64,000 nucleotides of DNA, from assembly GCA_964289745.1 (NCBI GenBank), contig CAXYMM010000001.1:930001-994000 (forward strand), given 5' to 3'. The notes beneath the pieces are model-generated. The model worked only from the letters and a program-made list of their open reading frames with translations, was not told the origin of the DNA and searched no databases. The translations under genes were made by a program, and so were the position numbers. Below, piece after piece: positions 60,727 through 64,000 of the stretch. Every line of letters begins with the position of its first letter. Position 1 is the first letter of the stretch. This stretch comes from Ekhidna sp964289745 (GTDB taxonomy: Bacteria > Bacteroidota > Bacteroidia > Cytophagales > Cyclobacteriaceae).

Positions 60727-61650
60727 CTAATTAGCTCCTGCCAGTAAGTAGAGTACGGCCATTCTGATGGCGACACCGTTTTCCACTTGATCCAGAATAA
60801 TTGCATGGTCTGAGTCTGCTACGTCACTGGTTAATTCAACACCTCTATTTATAGGTCCAGGGTGCATAATGGTTATCTGCTTATCTAGGGAGTTAAGGAG
60901 TGCCTTGTTAACTCCAAAAAACTGGGCATATTCTCTAAGCGAAGGGAAATAACTTTTTTGTTGGCGTTCTAGTTGAATTCTCAGAATATTTGCGACATCA
61001 CACCACTGTAGTGCTTTTCTCACGTCTGTTTCTACTTTCACCTCTAAGTCCCCAATGTGCCTTGGCAACAACGTAGCAGGGCCACATACCATGACTTCAG
61101 CCCCGAGTTTTTGCAAGGCGAAAATATTAGAGATAGCTACTCTGGAATGAATAATGTCGCCGACGATGACCACTTTTTTCCCTTCAACTTTGCCTGTTCT
61201 ATTGAGGATAGAAAATGAGTCCAGCAATGCCTGAGTAGGGTGCTCATGGGTGCCATCACCTGCGTTGATAATGCTAGCATCGATGTGTTTGGCTAGGAAA
61301 TGAGAGGCTCCGGGGCTTGAGTGTCGCATGACGATCATATCTACCTTCATTGCCAGTATGTTATTAATGGTGTCCAGCAATGTTTCTCCCTTTGTTACTG
61401 AACTTCCCGAGGTAGAAAAATTGATTATATCTGCCGAAAGTCTTTTTTCTGCAAGCTCAAAAGAGAGTTTGGTTCGAGTGGAATTTTCAAAAAAGACATT
61501 GGCAATGGTTACGTCCCTTAAGGATGGAACCTTCTTTATCGGCCGGCTCAAGACATCCTTAAAATGGGTAGCAGTCTGAAAAATAAGTTCAATGTCTTCG
61601 CGACTCAGGTTTTTGATCCCTAAAAGATGCTTTTTTTTCAGACGACTCAT
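60727..61650 (-). CDS. pyrB: Aspartate carbamoyltransferase, catalytic subunit
   Basis: 307 residues. The carbamoyl phosphate site FFENSTRTKLSFELAEKRL (FENSTRT at 54-60), GDGTHEHPTQALLDS and MHPGPINRGVELTSDV are ATCase signatures. It performs the first committed step of pyrimidine synthesis. No regulatory PyrI is adjacent; regulation is probably through PyrR, with which it overlaps by four bases. Confidence 0.96.
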   Translation of the reverse strand: MSRLKKKHLLGIKNLSREDIELIFQTATHFKDVLSRPIKKVPSLRDVTIANVFFENSTRTKLSFELAEKRLSADIINFSTSGSSVTKGETLLDTINNILAMKVDMIVMRHSSPGASHFLAKHIDASIINAGDGTHEHPTQALLDSFSILNRTGKVEGKKVVIVGDIIHSRVAISNIFALQKLGAEVMVCGPATLLPRHIGDLEVKVETDVRKALQWCDVANILRIQLERQQKSYFPSLREYAQFFGVNKALLNSLDKQITIMHPGPINRGVELTSDVADSDHAIILDQVENGVAIRMAVLYLLAGAN

Positions 61651-62189
61651 TCTTCGCTACTAATTAGCCAAATATTATCTTCTTTGCCTTGCTCAGCGAG
61701 CGCTACCAACACCTTTTGAGATTGGATGGTATTTACTTTCCTCCCCACGTAGTCTGCTTTAATAGGTATATGTCGGCTATATATGCGATCTATTAAAACT
61801 AAGAGTTCTACTTTAGCGGGTCTTCCGAAAGTATTCATAGCGTCTAGTGCAGCCCTTACTGTTCGACCAGTAAATAGCACATCATCTATCAGAATCACAT
61901 TCTTATCCTCAATTAAAAAGGGAATTTTTGTTTGACTGGGAGACGCAGGTTCATCTCGTCTCCTAAAGTCATCTCTATGAAAGGTGGTATCGAGATACCC
62001 TATGTTCATCTCTTTCGATAGCATCTTTTCAAGGTCATTTTTGATCCGATCTGCTAAAAAAACACCTCTCGGCTGAAGCCCAATGATTACGGTATTCGAG
62101 AAATTATCATGAACTTCAATAAGCTGGCGGCACAACCTTCCGATCGTGACCTTGAGTAGTTTGCTGTCAAAAAGCAGTCGCTTTCGCAT
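61647..62189 (-). CDS. pyrR: Bifunctional pyrimidine operon regulator / uracil phosphoribosyltransferase PyrR
   Basis: 180 residues. The PRPP-binding motif VILIDDVLFTGRTVRAA is at 98-114 and the PyrR-type loop GYLDTTFHRDDFRRRDE at ~64-80. In Gram-positive bacteria PyrR binds an RNA anti-antiterminator in pyr leaders when UMP is high. No such leader was recognised in the 24-base gap upstream, so control here may be indirect. It overlaps pyrB. Confidence 0.95.
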   Translation of the reverse strand: MRKRLLFDSKLLKVTIGRLCRQLIEVHDNFSNTVIIGLQPRGVFLADRIKNDLEKMLSKEMNIGYLDTTFHRDDFRRRDEPASPSQTKIPFLIEDKNVILIDDVLFTGRTVRAALDAMNTFGRPAKVELLVLIDRIYSRHIPIKADYVGRKVNTIQSQKVLVALAEQGKEDNIWLISSEE

Positions 62190-62212
62190 GAGAGAATTGC
62201 AAAAATAATCAA

Positions 62213-63754
62213 TTAATTAGGTTGTGTATTGGCGTATTTGATCTTATTGATATAAAAAATTTCTCGAGTATTGCTGTCGTGCTTCAAAATATTTCTTATC
62301 GTCTGCTCACCATACGCCACTGAAGCGTCACCATACCATCGTTCGATTTTTTCACGGACTGAATTGCTTCCACTCACTTTTTCCAGGGCATTGGATAGCC
62401 TAATGGAGCTAAAGCGTCTACCCTCCATTATCCTCTCTTTTTCAATGATTTTGGAGCGAATTTCACTTTTCTCCAGATACATCAACGCTACCTGGTCTTT
62501 AGACAGACTTACCACAATGTTTTCTTTTAAAAAAAAGCTCTGTTTATCTTCAATTTTGAAGGTATGATCCCACAGTATATTGCCGTTTTTATCAAAAGCT
62601 ACAACAACCGCATGGGTATACTTATATCCAAGAAAGTACGGGTCTGCTCTGTTCCCGTAAAACTGACCCATCCTGTTATTATTGTAATCATACCTAGGGT
62701 AATAAGCCTCAGCTATTAAAATATACTCCTCTCCTCTTTGAAGAATCTCTTGAACCTGTAATCGATAATTAAATTTCTTAACCTTGCCTTTTTTCTTTTT
62801 TTGCGCTATTCTTTTTAAAATTCGTAGCTCCCTTTTAGGTTTCATATGGTTCCAAAAATTGCTAAGCACTGCAAAGGGAAAGTATTTGTTGAATTGCTGT
62901 TGACCGTTAATAAATTTGCTGAGGTAAAAGCCTTGACTGTATGGTGATAACTTCCGTGAGTATGTTCCCGCAATGTATTGCAAACCACCTGAAAATGTAG
63001 TGGTGGCACCATCCAGCAAACTTTTCTTCTCTTCAGGATTTAGTCTATTATCTTCTATAAGGTCTCCTCTTTCATTAAATGTCTTGACTCTTATGGTGTT
63101 TTTCTTATTCTTCATTCGCTCGGTCAGCACTACCGTAAATAAGTTAGCTTTATCATCTACAGTAATGTCCAGAAATTCATTTTTATTATCGTAGAACCCC
63201 GGAACTACTCTCGGCAAGCGAATATTGAGGTCATAAGTAATAACAACAGGTCTGAAATTGGTATAACCGGCTATGAGTAATGTCTCCCCTACTGCTTCAA
63301 AATACTTAATAGAAAGGGGGAAAGCAGTTGTGAGTTCGTATCGCGCTATTTTATCTGTCTTTGTAGAGTACCTGTAGACCAGTAGCTCATCTGCTTGGTA
63401 TTTATTCTTATTAAATAAGATATAATAGTCGCCTCCAAAATAGTTATAATCCACCAGAGATGCCGCGCTTCCGATGATTTCATTCCGTGTTTTTACCACT
63501 TGTAAAGAGGTATCGACCAAATGAACTCTCCATATAAAAGCGTCTTTAGTAGCCGATATGTATGTCTCTTCTAATACGAGAAGACCGTCTTCATCGCCCA
63601 CAATTACGTAAAAGTCTGATCTATCATTGTTTTTTTCAAACTCAATTCTACTCGGCTGAATAAGAAGCGAACTCGTATCTCGAGTATTCTTTTTCTGCCC
63701 ATTAATTGAAACAATCGAGAGGATTAGCGATATAAAAGTGAATGTTTGTTTCAT
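62213..63754 (-). CDS. Uncharacterised secreted protein with propeller-like repeats
   Basis: 513 residues with a signal peptide (QTFTFISLILSIVSINGQ). Repeated strands of the type YYILFNKNKYQADELLVYRY, VAFDKNGNILWDHTF and YILIAEAYYPRYDYNNNRM suggest a beta-propeller or WD-like fold in about residues 50-420, with a C-terminal basic tail. No C-terminal sorting domain was seen. It begins the left-going unit that continues into pyrR 24 bases away, but no functional link to pyrimidines is apparent. Unknown family, probably Cytophagales-specific. Confidence 0.72.
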   Translation of the reverse strand: MKQTFTFISLILSIVSINGQKKNTRDTSSLLIQPSRIEFEKNNDRSDFYVIVGDEDGLLVLEETYISATKDAFIWRVHLVDTSLQVVKTRNEIIGSAASLVDYNYFGGDYYILFNKNKYQADELLVYRYSTKTDKIARYELTTAFPLSIKYFEAVGETLLIAGYTNFRPVVITYDLNIRLPRVVPGFYDNKNEFLDITVDDKANLFTVVLTERMKNKKNTIRVKTFNERGDLIEDNRLNPEEKKSLLDGATTTFSGGLQYIAGTYSRKLSPYSQGFYLSKFINGQQQFNKYFPFAVLSNFWNHMKPKRELRILKRIAQKKKKGKVKKFNYRLQVQEILQRGEEYILIAEAYYPRYDYNNNRMGQFYGNRADPYFLGYKYTHAVVVAFDKNGNILWDHTFKIEDKQSFFLKENIVVSLSKDQVALMYLEKSEIRSKIIEKERIMEGRRFSSIRLSNALEKVSGSNSVREKIERWYGDASVAYGEQTIRNILKHDSNTREIFYINKIKYANTQPN

Positions 63755-63936
63755 TCAGAAAATAACCATCTTCTAACGTTGTACCTTGTTTACTTTAACT
63801 GGGATAAAGAAAAAAAGTATGCTAAACCCGATGCGAAAAAAATACGTGGCGTTCAGTGGTCATTTTTATAAAGAAAATACTTGGCAATAGCTGGATAATC
63901 AATAAAGGAAGGCATTAAAAAACTAGACATATCCAT

Positions 63937-64000
63937 CAAGTCCATGCACTTTATAAGAAAATAATTTAGCGTTTTCAAGCCTACTTATTAAAAAAAATCT
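63937..64000. repeat. Dispersed ~64-bp repeat, copy 2 (truncated by window end)
   Basis: Matches 16465-16529 with one C/T and one A/T change and a one-base difference in the A-run. In copy 1 this element ends just upstream of a promoter and the repeat-bearing leader ORF. Copy 2 runs to the last base of the window, so a similar promoter and gene may begin immediately outside. Confidence 0.9.

Overview
The window is chromosomal DNA of a Bacteroidota bacterium, most likely of the Cytophagales. Type IX secretion genes (porQ, porZ) sit beside housekeeping genes. There are TonB and DUF6089 outer-membrane proteins, a bamA-skp-skp cluster, an Ostalpha/LptD-type protein next to amiC and mlaD, AT-rich spacers, Bacteroidota-type -7 promoter boxes (TAnnTTTG) and almost no Shine-Dalgarno use. 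No rRNA, tRNA, CRISPR array, prophage or intact insertion sequence was seen.

Layout. 1-2.9 kb: probable lon tail, porQ, hslU, sixA-like. 3.4-7.9 kb: S1/P1-type hydrolase, an unidentified remnant, ZIP transporter, apbE, ruvB. 8.2-11.6 kb: queG, a THUMP RNA methyltransferase and a cytoplasmic NMT1/THI5-like protein. 12-16.2 kb: a TPP riboswitch leading into a TonB receptor, an uncertain small ORF, an AIR-synthase-like protein and a broken thiE. 16.4-18.5 kb: a promoter, a 39-copy TCAAA tract inside a leader ORF, and a modular PKD/LRR lipoprotein. 18.5-20.4 kb: TANGO2-like and pdxJ. 20.4-28.8 kb: yqeY, cvpA, CBS, nadK, DUF6089, uppS, bamA, skp, skp. 28.8-33.9 kb: chrA, a 2OG oxygenase, recO, porZ. 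33.9-38.4 kb: broken tdk and ferredoxin genes, a hypothetical, an SDR/DUF2867 protein and another broken gene. 38.4-45.1 kb: SDR, two TerB-like paralogues, NAT, a secreted hypothetical, tag, prfA, a beta-helix lipoprotein. 45.3-49.7 kb: IS982 remnant, sulP, a sulfur MBL-rhodanese protein, then decayed yeeE and DUF6691 genes. 50-57.7 kb: transglutaminase-like, mlaD, amiC, lptD-type, decayed ECF sigma factor, beta-barrel protein. 58-64 kb: ferredoxin reductase, purB, pyrB, pyrR, a secreted hypothetical and a second copy of a dispersed repeat.

Two themes stand out. First, many 'empty' spacers hold recognisable decayed genes (thiE, tdk, 2Fe-2S ferredoxin, yeeE/DUF6691, ECF sigma factor, IS982 transposase and several unidentified ones). 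They carry in-frame stops and frameshifts while the core genes are intact, so this genome is losing accessory and salvage functions. Second, the TCAAA tract at 16.69-16.89 kb looks like a slipped-strand switch. The repeat is open in all three frames, and its leader ORF stops in an ATGA overlap with the lipoprotein start, so each 5-bp change would move the leader between coupled, fused and unrelated frames. A ~64-bp element upstream of its promoter recurs at the very end of the window, which suggests a second copy of the same promoter module just outside.

All identifications are from reading translations and motifs by eye; no database search was possible.
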